Source: Roseivirga sp. (GTDB lineage: Bacteria; Bacteroidota; Bacteroidia; Cytophagales; Cyclobacteriaceae). From it: a DNA stretch of 64,000 bases. The DNA lies in contig JAAWWF010000029.1 in the NCBI GenBank assembly GCA_021404565.1, forward strand, positions 124,001 through 188,000, read 5' to 3'. Numbering within the stretch: position 1 is the stretch's first letter; every line of letters starts with the position of its first letter. The notes below the pieces were generated by a model. The model saw only the letters and a list, made by a program, of their open reading frames with translations, had not been told where the DNA came from and did no database searches. This document shows, one piece after another, positions 1 through 8,590 of this stretch. Position numbers and translations under genes: made by a program.

Positions 1-1168
1 TGCCATCTGCCAGGATCATGGCACGCTCTATGGCATGCTGGAGCTCACGGATATTCCCGGGCCAGTGATAGCGCTTTAGCTTGGCAATGGTATTCTGATC
101 GATCCGCATCTTGGGTTTCTTGTACTTCTTGCCATATATATCCATAAAGTACTTCACCAGCAGGTCCATATCGTCTTTACGCTCTGCCAGGGCCGGCATT
201 TTGAGCTCCACGGTATTGATACGATAAAGCAGGTCTTGCCTGAAAGTACCCTCCTGCACCATATCGTAAAGTGGCATATTGGTAGCACATACCAGCCTGA
301 TATCAATGGGGATTTCTTTGCCCGAGCCCACGCGCCTGACCGTGCGCTGCTGTAAGACGGTGAGTAGCTTGGCTTGAAGTGGCAGTGAGAGATTGCCTAT
401 TTCGTCCAGAAAGAGGGTGCCTCCAGAAGCCAATTCAAACCTGCCGGGTTTGTCTTCTTTGGCATCGGTAAATGCACCACGTACATGGCCAAAGAGCTCA
501 CTCTCGAAGAGGGTTTCGCTGATAGAGCCCAGGTCTACATTGATAAAGACCTCGCGCTTGCGCTCCGAATTGCGATGCAATGCCCGTGCCGCTAGTTCCT
601 TACCCGTGCCGTTTTCTCCCAATACCAGCACATTGGCATCGGTAGGGGCCACCTTTTCGATCATGCTAAAGACCTTCTGAATAGGCAGTGACTCACCGAT
701 GAAGTTTTCAAACTTCTGATCGATGTCGTTTGCGAGGGTTTTTTGCGTGTTTTTGAGTCGGTCAATCTCCAGCTTACTTTGTCTGAGCTGTAGTGCGGAA
801 GTAATGGTACCATAGAGCTTTTCGTTTTTCCAGGGTTTGGCAATAAAGTCTGTAGCTCCGGCCTTTACGGCCTTTACGGCCAGGTCAAGCTCTCCATAGG
901 CGGTGATAAGAATTACAATGGTATTCGGATCAATTTCCAACACAGCATTGAGCCACCTCAACCCGGCTGCACCATCATTTTCACCTTTCTGAAAGTTCAT
1001 GTCGAGCAATACCACATCAAAGCTCTCCCGGTCGAAGTGCAGGGCAATATTCTCAGGGTTGTTCTCTATTTGCACCAGTGTAAACTGCTGCTTGAGGTAC
1101 ATCCTTGCGGTGTTCAGTACGTCTATATCATCGTCTACAACGAGTATTTTGGCTTCCGTTTTGGGCAT
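1..1168 (-). CDS. sigma-54-dependent response regulator, NtrC family (C-terminus off window)
   Basis: The 389 visible residues read in order as a receiver domain and an AAA+ sigma-54 activator domain. In the receiver (about 1-125) the acidic triad is VDDD near 11-14, the likely phospho-acceptor is Asp56 in VVLLDMNF, and the conserved Lys111 sits in AKPW. A linker helix follows (about 130-155). The AAA+ domain (from about 157) shows Walker A GENGTGKE at 184-191, the sigma-54 contact loop as GAFTDA at 231-236 instead of the usual GAFTGA, Walker B GGTLFLDEI at 249-257 and the arginine-finger region FRQDLLYRIN. The reading frame continues past base 1, so the DNA-binding Fis-type HTH is not visible. 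The start is ATG at 1168; no better start lies upstream. It is divergent from the permease array and its start codon abuts the paired upstream sites. I infer that it controls the array. A partner kinase is expected beyond the left edge. Confidence 0.95.
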   Translation of the reverse strand, partial: MPKTEAKILVVDDDIDVLNTARMYLKQQFTLVQIENNPENIALHFDRESFDVVLLDMNFQKGENDGAAGLRWLNAVLEIDPNTIVILITAYGELDLAVKAVKAGATDFIAKPWKNEKLYGTITSALQLRQSKLEIDRLKNTQKTLANDIDQKFENFIGESLPIQKVFSMIEKVAPTDANVLVLGENGTGKELAARALHRNSERKREVFINVDLGSISETLFESELFGHVRGAFTDAKEDKPGRFELASGGTLFLDEIGNLSLPLQAKLLTVLQQRTVRRVGSGKEIPIDIRLVCATNMPLYDMVQEGTFRQDLLYRINTVELKMPALAERKDDMDLLVKYFMDIYGKKYKKPKMRIDQNTIAKLKRYHWPGNIRELQHAIERAMILADG

Positions 1169-1172
1169 CTTG

Positions 1173-1217
1173 AAACTGTATCAAAAACAAACACTTAAAT
1201 GTATTGAAAACAAACGA
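1173..1217 (+). promoter_or_regulatory. paired upstream activator sites, module 1
   Basis: Two direct repeats, TGTATCAAAAACAAAC at 1177-1192 and TGTATTGAAAACAAAC at 1200-1215, have their ACAAAC cores exactly 23 bp apart. The block 1173-1217 aligns without gaps to 22937-22981 (39 of 45 identical by hand, including a 21-base identical run). It sits about 90-130 bp upstream of the predicted transcription start of permease 1, a normal distance for enhancer-type sites of NtrC-family activators. It also begins 5 bp from the start codon of the divergent regulator. That the regulator binds here is inferred from position and duplication. Confidence 0.75.
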
Positions 1218-1277
1218 CAATTGGTGCTCAAAGGATTTGTGTTTGGTGTAACATGCTGAAAATAAGCAAGATAAACT

Positions 1278-1296
1278 TTTGGCACTCCTTTTGGCT
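1278..1296 (+). promoter_or_regulatory. putative sigma-54 (-24/-12) promoter of permease block 1
   Basis: The sequence reads TTTGGCACTCCTTTTGGCT: a strong TTGGCAC -24 element and a TTTTGG -12 element. The two GG doublets start 12 bp apart (1281 and 1293), matching GG..GC spacing, but the -12 box has GG where consensus has GC. The same variant at the same spacing recurs at 23043-23061. Start of transcription would be near 1306 and the ATG is at 1322. Confidence 0.65.
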
Positions 1297-1321
1297 AAGA
1301 AATGTCAAAACAGTATTAGCC

Positions 1322-3748
1322 ATGCTTAAAAATTATTTCAAAACAGCCATCAGGAACTTACGCAGAAACCGTGCATTTGCCCTGATCAATATACTGGGTC
1401 TGGTGCTCGGTATATCCGGTACGATCGTTATCTACCGTATTGTCACATTCGAAAAGAGTTTCGATACCTATCACACAGATGCGGAGTCGGTCTATCGCAT
1501 TAATCTTGTACAAAATGCCGATGGAGATATGCAAAGGGGGGTATCAGTCATGCACCCCTTGCGGGAGGCAGTTCGGGTTGACTTTCCTGATTGGACGGTA
1601 TCAGGTATACACTGGTACGGACCCGGTATTTTCATTGTAGAAAACGATCAGGGAGTAAAGCAAAAGTTCAGAGAAGAGCAGGGAATGGCCTTTGTCGAGC
1701 CGGGTTTCTTCAAAATGTTCGATTACAATATTATTGCGGGCAACGGTGATGGTTTATTGGGGGAACCCAATACCATGGCCATTTCCGCTTCAGCAGCTGA
1801 TAAGCTCTTTGGGTTGAACGGTACCGGATATCAGTCGATCATCGGTCGCACAGTAGGCTTTGAAAACAAGCTTACCATGAAAATAGAAGTGGTATACCAG
1901 GATCCACCAAAGAATACCGACTTCGGTCTGGACTATGCCATGTTCTACGAAGGTGCCAGAATTTACCCCTATGCGGCAGAGCTGAAGGCCTGGCGTACAA
2001 GAAATGGAGATACCCGTCTGTGGATAAAGCTTCCGGCTGGTCAATCGGAAGAGCAGGGAGAGGCTTTGCTAAGACAAGCTTCAAAAAACTACCTGGCCAA
2101 CATAGGTGTTCAGGATGAAAATATATACCTGGCACTGGAACCTTTAACAGGCATTCACCTGGATGAAGAAACCGGACCCGGAGGCCTTATAAGTGAAAGT
2201 ACACTGAACGGACTGCAGGTGATCGCCATCATTCTGGTACTCACGGCTGCCATCAATTTTGTCAACCTTGCCACGGCTCAATCAGTGAAAAGAGCCAAAG
2301 AGATTGGTATCAGAAAGGTGCTGGGTAGTAACAAATCGCATTTGGTGATTCAGTTTCTGGGTGAAGTATTTTTGATCACATCAGCTTCGGTTATTTTATC
2401 ACTCGGCCTGAGTGAAGGAGCCCTGATCAAACTGGAGCCTATACTGGGCTATGATCTCGGACTGAATTTACTGGCAGAACCCGGCATTATCTTCTTCCTG
2501 ATCGGACTTATAGTAGCGGTTACCTTACTTGCCGGTTTTTATCCGGCCATGGTGCTGGCCAATTACAATCCGGTGCATGCTATTAAAAACAGTAGTATGA
2601 ATAGAAATTCTGGTAAAGGGCTTTCGGTCAGACGCTTTTTGGTAGTTGCACAATTCTTTATCTCTCAGATACTTATCATCGGAACCCTGGTGATTGTGTT
2701 CCAGATGAATTTCATCCAGAACAAAGAGTTGGGATTTGATACCGAGGCCATTCTTACTTTTAGTATCCCTGAGCGGACCGATGAAAAAATGGATCTGCTG
2801 AAAACTCGTCTTGCGGCAATATCCGGTGTAGGTGAAACCAGCTTTTACCTTGCTTCTCCGGGAGGAGCCAATACCAATAATATAGATGACATCAAGGACC
2901 CTAATAACGGGGAGGAGAGTTTTAACGCCAATCGCAAAAATGTAGATCACAACTATGGCGAGTTGTTCGATCTGGAGCTATTGGCAGGTGAGTTTTACAG
3001 AGAAGAGGCACCTGACGACAGAGCGGTACTGAACCGTAAATTCACAGAACAGCTTGGATATAACAGTCCGGAAGAGGCTGTAGGACAGCGCTTTGAAACC
3101 CGCTGGGGAAGAACTTATATCATTAATGGTGTGGTTGAGGATTTTCACAATCTGGCACTTTGGTCCGGTATGGAGCCGGTGTATATGATGAGTGGCCCGA
3201 ACCAATATTTTGAGGGAGGTGTGAAGCTCAGAATCGATGATGGTTATAAACAGGCTATCTCACAAATTGAAGCGGTCTGGAGTGATGTGTTTACCGAAGA
3301 TGTATTCACCTATCAGTTTTTAGATGAGCGGATTGCACAGCAGTATGAGAATGAGCAACAGATCTCGGGTTTACTGCAGGTGTTTGCCGGCCTCGCGATT
3401 TTCATCGGTTGTCTGGGACTTTACGGACTGGTGTCTTTTATGGCAAACCAAAAGGTAAAAGAGATAGGCATCCGCAAGGTACTGGGATCCACAGTAGGAG
3501 GGATTATCAGAATCTTCTCCAGAGAGGTGTTGATGCTTTTAGGTATTGCCTTTCTATTGGCAGGACCCTTTGGCTACTATGCCATGAAGACATTCTACCT
3601 TGATGATTATGTCTATAGTATATCCATAGGAGTTCCGGTGTTTCTCGTGGCCATTGTCGCTACTGTGATTATCGCGGCAGGTACTGTTGGCTTCAGGGCC
3701 TTTAAGGCTGCTACAGCCAATCCTATTCAATCATTAAGAGACGACTAA
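1322..3748 (+). CDS. permease 1: duplicated FtsX/MacB-type ABC permease
   Basis: An inner-membrane permease of 808 aa built as two FtsX-type halves. TM1 lies at about 18-41 and is followed by EKSFDTYHTDAESVYRI (44-60). A periplasmic MacB_PCD-like domain runs to about 290, then TM2-4 (296-318, 343-365, 388-414). TM5 (437-461) leads into a second periplasmic domain (to about 680), then TM6-8 (683-707, 736-757, 771-793). The presumed ATPase-docking loops are AKEIGIRKVLGS (about 325-336) and VKEIGIRKVLGS (about 712-723). I start at ATG 1322 rather than 1253. The 23 extra residues are unlike any paralogue, and 1253 lies upstream of the predicted promoter. Substrate unknown; such permeases export or move lipids, peptides or drugs with a MacB/LolD-like ATPase, and none is encoded here. 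First gene of block 1. Confidence 0.93.
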   Translation: MLKNYFKTAIRNLRRNRAFALINILGLVLGISGTIVIYRIVTFEKSFDTYHTDAESVYRINLVQNADGDMQRGVSVMHPLREAVRVDFPDWTVSGIHWYGPGIFIVENDQGVKQKFREEQGMAFVEPGFFKMFDYNIIAGNGDGLLGEPNTMAISASAADKLFGLNGTGYQSIIGRTVGFENKLTMKIEVVYQDPPKNTDFGLDYAMFYEGARIYPYAAELKAWRTRNGDTRLWIKLPAGQSEEQGEALLRQASKNYLANIGVQDENIYLALEPLTGIHLDEETGPGGLISESTLNGLQVIAIILVLTAAINFVNLATAQSVKRAKEIGIRKVLGSNKSHLVIQFLGEVFLITSASVILSLGLSEGALIKLEPILGYDLGLNLLAEPGIIFFLIGLIVAVTLLAGFYPAMVLANYNPVHAIKNSSMNRNSGKGLSVRRFLVVAQFFISQILIIGTLVIVFQMNFIQNKELGFDTEAILTFSIPERTDEKMDLLKTRLAAISGVGETSFYLASPGGANTNNIDDIKDPNNGEESFNANRKNVDHNYGELFDLELLAGEFYREEAPDDRAVLNRKFTEQLGYNSPEEAVGQRFETRWGRTYIINGVVEDFHNLALWSGMEPVYMMSGPNQYFEGGVKLRIDDGYKQAISQIEAVWSDVFTEDVFTYQFLDERIAQQYENEQQISGLLQVFAGLAIFIGCLGLYGLVSFMANQKVKEIGIRKVLGSTVGGIIRIFSREVLMLLGIAFLLAGPFGYYAMKTFYLDDYVYSISIGVPVFLVAIVATVIIAAGTVGFRAFKAATANPIQSLRDD

Positions 3749-3760
3749 AACCACAAAAAA

Positions 3761-6145
3761 ATGATCAGGAATTATCTAATCAGTGCACTGCGTAATATTG
3801 CCAGAAACAAGGCCAATACCGCGATTAACGTATTAGGACTTACCTTGGGTATCACTTGCTCACTGGTATTATTCCTGGTCATTCGTTCTGAGCTCAGCTT
3901 TAATAAACACTTTGCTGATGCCGACAGAATTTACAGGGTAACCTCTGAATATGTGACCGAAGACGGAAAGGGACGAACCGCAAGTATGCAGTTTCCTTTT
4001 GTCAATACTTTTGCCACCGCTTTTCCTGAGGTGCCCATTACCTTTATACATGGCAACATTTCCCCCAAATCGTTTTATGTAACCGACGACGGTGAGAGAA
4101 AGCGCTTTCAGGAATCGAGCAATCACATCGCACTGGTACATCCGTCTTATCCCACCATTTTTTCTCATCAATGGCTGGCGGGAAACCCCGAAATGGCACT
4201 GACACAGGTGAATTCTGTGGTAATGACGAGAACGAAAGCTCAGAAGCTTTTTGGTAAGATTGATGTGGTGGGGCAGGTCATCGGGCATAATGACAAGGCC
4301 GATTTGTTGGTAACCGGGGTCATTGAAGACTACTCAAAAACCACCGACTTTCCCATTGACTTTTTGATCTCTATTGAAACCAATGATCAATATCAGGAAA
4401 ATGTAGTCGATGGTTGGGGAGGAAACTATTCCAGTGTGAATGCTTTCGTTAAACTTCCGGAAGGTATCACGGAAGAAGCCATGGAGGCCCGGCTTGAAGG
4501 TTTTGATGAAACCTATTCAGGTCGTGAGCTGACACGTAAACTGCAACCACTTACTGAGATTCACTACGATGAGGAGTTGAGCAATTACGGAGGGAAGACC
4601 ATGGGTACTACCAAGCTGTGGGCCATTGGCATCATAGGAGCCCTTCTGTTGGTTGCAGCCTGTATCAATTTTGTCAACCTGAATACAGCGCTGGCTGTTC
4701 GCAGGTCGAAAGAGGTAGGCATTCGCAAAGTACTGGGTAGCAGTAGAAAACAGCTTTTACTCCAGTTTATGGGAGAGACTTTTCTTACTACGTTTCTGGC
4801 TTTGCTTATCTCATTCGGAGCCACTGAATTGGCCCTGATCAACCTTAAAACTTATCTCCAGATAGACCTGAATTTTAACATTTTCAGCGATGGTCTGGCA
4901 GCGCTTTTCCTTACAGGTACCTTTCTTTTTGCCGTTATTTTTTCAGGACTATATCCTGCTATCATCCTGGCCTCTTATAAGCCAATAGTAGCCCTGAAAA
5001 ACCGTATAACTGCTGACAGACCTGGTCGCTTTTCGCTGCGCAAGGTGCTCGTCACCAGTCAGCTGATGATTTCTCAGGCGCTGATCATTTGCACTATCAT
5101 TGTGGTAAGGCAGATGGACTATTTCTACAATGCGCCTCTGGGGATCGATAAAGAATCGGTTCTTGAGTTCAGAGCACCGGGAGATGTAGAGACTCACAAG
5201 CTCTTCAAAGAAAGAGCGCTACAGATACCTGGTGTGGAAAGCGTAACCATGGCCAGTACAGGTGCTATCTCGAGCAGCTTATGGGTAGGGCCCTACGAAC
5301 TGACCCTGAATGGAGAATTTATTGAAAGAGGTGGAACCCAGATTAAGTTCGTGGATAAAGATTTTCTGCAAACCTATGGCATAAAACTGCTGATAGGTGA
5401 GGGTATTGTTGAGAGAGACAGCCTACATAACTTTCTGGTTAACGAAAAACTGGTAAAGGACCTGGGCCTTGAAAACTATGCTGACATCTTAGATCAGCCT
5501 ATGACCTTTTGGGGGCGTAAGGGCTTTGTAAAAGGAGTGGTAAGTGATTATAACACACAGTCGCTGCATAGCTCAGTTAGTCCGCTGGTGATGGTTTATG
5601 GAGGAGGCTACTCCACGGCCGCAGTAAGGTTCAATACCTCAGATATCAAACCCATGCTTACGGGGCTGGAAGAGGTTTACGGAAGTGTTTTCCCTGAAAA
5701 CGACTTCAACGCCAATTTTCTTGATGAGACGATTGTCAATTTTTACAAAGAAGAACAGAGCGCCTCTACGCTTTTTCAGATAGCAGCGGGGGTAGCAATA
5801 TTTATAGGTTGCATAGGCATGATCGGACTGATCTCTTATGTGGCCAGCAGAAAGGTTAAAGAAGTGGGGGTACGAAAAGTGCTGGGAGCAAGCGTGGCTA
5901 ATATAATTTTGCTTTTTTCCCGACAGTTTTTCGCCCTCACTTTAATCGGCTTTGTCATAGCCACACCCATCGCCTGGTACATAATGGATGGCTGGCTGCA
6001 AAACTTTGAAAACAGAACCAGCATGGGGGTAGGGGTATTTGCCTTTGGCCTGCTGACAACGGTCGTACTGGTTATACTTTCCACAGGCTATAGAGCCTGG
6101 CATTCGGCCACCGTCAACCCGGCTAAATCACTCAGATCAGAATAA
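3761..6145 (+). CDS. permease 2: duplicated FtsX/MacB-type ABC permease
   Basis: This 794-aa paralogue begins MIRNYLISALRNIARNKA and has ELSFNKHFADADRIYRV after TM1. Docking loops are SKEVGIRKVLGS near residue 316 and VKEVGVRKVLGA near 698; both are intact. The second periplasmic domain keeps the family path LLIGEG...LVNEKLVKDLGL...GVVSDYNTQSL, with Tyr-Asn in place of the usual Phe-His after the Asp. TM6 reads IAAGVAIFIGCIGMIGLISYV, so the CLGLYGL signature is altered. It ends VNPAKSLRSE. It starts 12 bp after gene 1 and is followed by gene 3 after 11 bp, consistent with one transcript. Nothing in it identifies the substrate. Confidence 0.93.
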   Translation: MIRNYLISALRNIARNKANTAINVLGLTLGITCSLVLFLVIRSELSFNKHFADADRIYRVTSEYVTEDGKGRTASMQFPFVNTFATAFPEVPITFIHGNISPKSFYVTDDGERKRFQESSNHIALVHPSYPTIFSHQWLAGNPEMALTQVNSVVMTRTKAQKLFGKIDVVGQVIGHNDKADLLVTGVIEDYSKTTDFPIDFLISIETNDQYQENVVDGWGGNYSSVNAFVKLPEGITEEAMEARLEGFDETYSGRELTRKLQPLTEIHYDEELSNYGGKTMGTTKLWAIGIIGALLLVAACINFVNLNTALAVRRSKEVGIRKVLGSSRKQLLLQFMGETFLTTFLALLISFGATELALINLKTYLQIDLNFNIFSDGLAALFLTGTFLFAVIFSGLYPAIILASYKPIVALKNRITADRPGRFSLRKVLVTSQLMISQALIICTIIVVRQMDYFYNAPLGIDKESVLEFRAPGDVETHKLFKERALQIPGVESVTMASTGAISSSLWVGPYELTLNGEFIERGGTQIKFVDKDFLQTYGIKLLIGEGIVERDSLHNFLVNEKLVKDLGLENYADILDQPMTFWGRKGFVKGVVSDYNTQSLHSSVSPLVMVYGGGYSTAAVRFNTSDIKPMLTGLEEVYGSVFPENDFNANFLDETIVNFYKEEQSASTLFQIAAGVAIFIGCIGMIGLISYVASRKVKEVGVRKVLGASVANIILLFSRQFFALTLIGFVIATPIAWYIMDGWLQNFENRTSMGVGVFAFGLLTTVVLVILSTGYRAWHSATVNPAKSLRSE

Positions 6146-6156
6146 TACAACCGAAA

Positions 6157-8583
6157 ATGTTAAAGAATTATATCACCACTGCCTTCAGAAATTTGCTTCG
6201 TAACAGGTCTTATACCCTGATTAATGTGCTGGGCTTGTCACTCGGTATCGGGGCTGCCCTGGTGCTCTTCAAGATTGTGATCTTTGAAAAGAGCTTTGAC
6301 GAGCATCACAGCAATTACGATCAGATTTACCGCTTTGTAAAGGAGGAGATAAATACGAATGTTACAGAGAAGAAACCTGGGGTTCCCAATCCATTTGCAG
6401 AGGCCTTCAAAAACGACTATCCGGAGTTTGGTCTGCTTGCCAGAACATTCTATGCCGGAGAAGCACAAGTGAGTATAAAAGGGAATAATGGTCAGTTTAA
6501 GCACCTTCAGCTCAATGATGGAGTGACTTTTGCAGACGATGACGTCTTCGATATTTTTGACTTTGATCTGCTGATAGGTGACAAAACAACACCCTTGTCG
6601 AACCCAAAGACAGCCGTTATTTCCGAATCTGAGGCCATGAAACTCTTTGGCCTTGACAAATCAAGACTTGAGAATGTTATAGGGAAGGAGCTGAAAATTG
6701 ACAACGAACTGGTGGTGACCATCACTGCTGTGATGGCCGATCAGCCACAAAATACCATGCTGCCGTTTACCCTGATGATTGAATACGATGCCCTGGACGG
6801 TTTCTTCGATTTCTTCGATAAGGAAAACTGGAATTCTACCAGCTCAAATGCACACTTGTATTTGCTAAAGCCCGAGAATGTTTCTGCTCAACAGATCAGC
6901 GAAGTGCTTCCCGCTTTCGAAGAGAAGTATATGGGGGAAAGTGCTGCGACAACTAACTTCGACCTTCAAAAGTACAGCGATATTCATTTCCAGCCCGAAT
7001 ATGGTGCTTATAATGACCGTGTGGTGGCCGAAGATTTTTTACTGATTCCTTTACTTGTCGCTGTCTTTTTGATCCTGACGGCCTGTGTCAACTTTATCAA
7101 CCTGGCTACAGCGCAGGCAGTGAAAAGATCAAAGGAGGTAGGGATTCGAAAAGTACTGGGCGGACAGAAACAACAGCTGGCACTGCAGTTTATGGGGGAG
7201 ACCTTCTTCCTTACACTGGTTTCCGTGATTCTGGCCCTGGGTATGGCCGAACTAGCATTGAATATGATGCCGGAGATCATCGGTTATGAGCTCTCTCTTG
7301 ATTTAGTGAACGATGCACAATTACTGGGTCTGACAGGCCTTGTTACTCTCGGTGTTACCTTGCTGGCAGGTACATATCCGGCATTGATTTTATCATCTCT
7401 CAAGCCGGCCATGGCACTAAAAGGTAAAGGACAGTCAGCTATGGCGGGAAAAGTCTACCTCAGAAGGGGGTTGGTGGTAGTGCAGTTCTGGATTTCACAG
7501 GTACTGGTGATTTGCACCCTGGTGGTGATTTCTCAAATGGACTACTTTCATAATGCCGACCTTGGTTTCAGACGTACCTCCATTATCAACTTTGATTTGC
7601 CAGAGCCTGACGCTATGAAGGTGAATTTGCTGAAGTCAGAACTTTCTCGCAATGCCCGTATTTCTCACGTCTCTTTTGCCTTTAGTAGTCCCCGAAGCAC
7701 TTCCAACATAGGCTCCAGTTTCAATTATGCTCCATTGAAAAGCGAAAACGACTATGATATGGCTGCGAAGATTATCGATGAAAACTTTGTGCCGCTGTAT
7801 GACATTCAATTGTTGGCTGGCAGAAACCTGACTGCTGGTGATACTACCTTTCAAAATGCGATTGTCTCGGAAACGGTGATCGATATTATGGGTATAAGTG
7901 ACCCGGAAGAAGCCATAGGTGAGTCCATAGAAACAGGCTTTGGCGGTCCCAAACGCATCGTAGGTGTATTCAACGACTTTCATTCAAATTCATTACGCGA
8001 AAGCATGACACCTCTGGTCATGATCAATGCTCCCGACTACTATTATCAGGGTTCTATTCGCTTTGAGGGCGATGAGGAACAAACACAGGATGTTTTGGCG
8101 GCCCTGAAGCAGATTTGGTCGACTCAGTTCCCGGATTTTATTTTTGATCATCAGGTCTATTCGGAGTCACTCAGAGAAGACTATGAAGAAGAGGCCAATA
8201 TGCTGGACTTGTTTAAACTTTTTTCGGGTATCGCTATTGTCATAGGTTGTCTCGGCCTGTACGGACTTATCTCTTTTATGGCCAATCAAAAGACCAAAGA
8301 AATAGGGGTGAGAAAGGTATTGGGAGCCTCAGTGGGACAAATCCTGAAACTATTCTCACATGAGCTGTTAATCCTCATCACCGTGTCCTTTCTGCTGTCG
8401 GTACCCTTTGGTTACTACTTTATGCAAGGCTGGCTTCAGGATTTCGAATACAGCATCGACATCAACATTGGTGTATTTGTAATTGCGGTAGGCTTTACCC
8501 TCGTAGTGAGCGGTATTACCACTGGTTTCCGCTCATTGAAAGCCGCTACGGCCAATCCGGTAGATTCATTAAGGTCTGAATAA
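6157..8583 (+). CDS. permease 3: duplicated FtsX/MacB-type ABC permease
   Basis: An 808-aa permease, the same length as gene 4 and clearly its closest neighbour in sequence. After TM1 both have KSFD.HHSNY..(I/L)YRFV, and both second periplasmic domains carry FSSP/GSPL...N.GS.FNY followed by LLAG.NL. Docking loops are SKEVGIRKVLGG near 323 and TKEIGVRKVLGA near 713. The late periplasmic signature is IVGVFNDFHSNSL, and the protein ends ANPVDSLRSE. It starts 11 bp after gene 2 and 7 bp separate it from gene 4. A recent tandem duplication with gene 4 is inferred from equal length and shared family-specific stretches, not from a computed tree. Confidence 0.93.
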   Translation: MLKNYITTAFRNLLRNRSYTLINVLGLSLGIGAALVLFKIVIFEKSFDEHHSNYDQIYRFVKEEINTNVTEKKPGVPNPFAEAFKNDYPEFGLLARTFYAGEAQVSIKGNNGQFKHLQLNDGVTFADDDVFDIFDFDLLIGDKTTPLSNPKTAVISESEAMKLFGLDKSRLENVIGKELKIDNELVVTITAVMADQPQNTMLPFTLMIEYDALDGFFDFFDKENWNSTSSNAHLYLLKPENVSAQQISEVLPAFEEKYMGESAATTNFDLQKYSDIHFQPEYGAYNDRVVAEDFLLIPLLVAVFLILTACVNFINLATAQAVKRSKEVGIRKVLGGQKQQLALQFMGETFFLTLVSVILALGMAELALNMMPEIIGYELSLDLVNDAQLLGLTGLVTLGVTLLAGTYPALILSSLKPAMALKGKGQSAMAGKVYLRRGLVVVQFWISQVLVICTLVVISQMDYFHNADLGFRRTSIINFDLPEPDAMKVNLLKSELSRNARISHVSFAFSSPRSTSNIGSSFNYAPLKSENDYDMAAKIIDENFVPLYDIQLLAGRNLTAGDTTFQNAIVSETVIDIMGISDPEEAIGESIETGFGGPKRIVGVFNDFHSNSLRESMTPLVMINAPDYYYQGSIRFEGDEEQTQDVLAALKQIWSTQFPDFIFDHQVYSESLREDYEEEANMLDLFKLFSGIAIVIGCLGLYGLISFMANQKTKEIGVRKVLGASVGQILKLFSHELLILITVSFLLSVPFGYYFMQGWLQDFEYSIDINIGVFVIAVGFTLVVSGITTGFRSLKAATANPVDSLRSE

Positions 8584-8590
8584 CAACATT

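Noticed and set aside
1236-1253. A third, inverted site-like sequence (reverse complement TGTTACACCAAACACAAA) between sites and promoter in module 1
   Set aside because: The match to the site core is weak and module 2 has no counterpart at the same distance.
1253-1321. A 23-residue N-terminal extension of permease 1
   Set aside because: It lies upstream of and across the predicted promoter, and no paralogue has such an extension.
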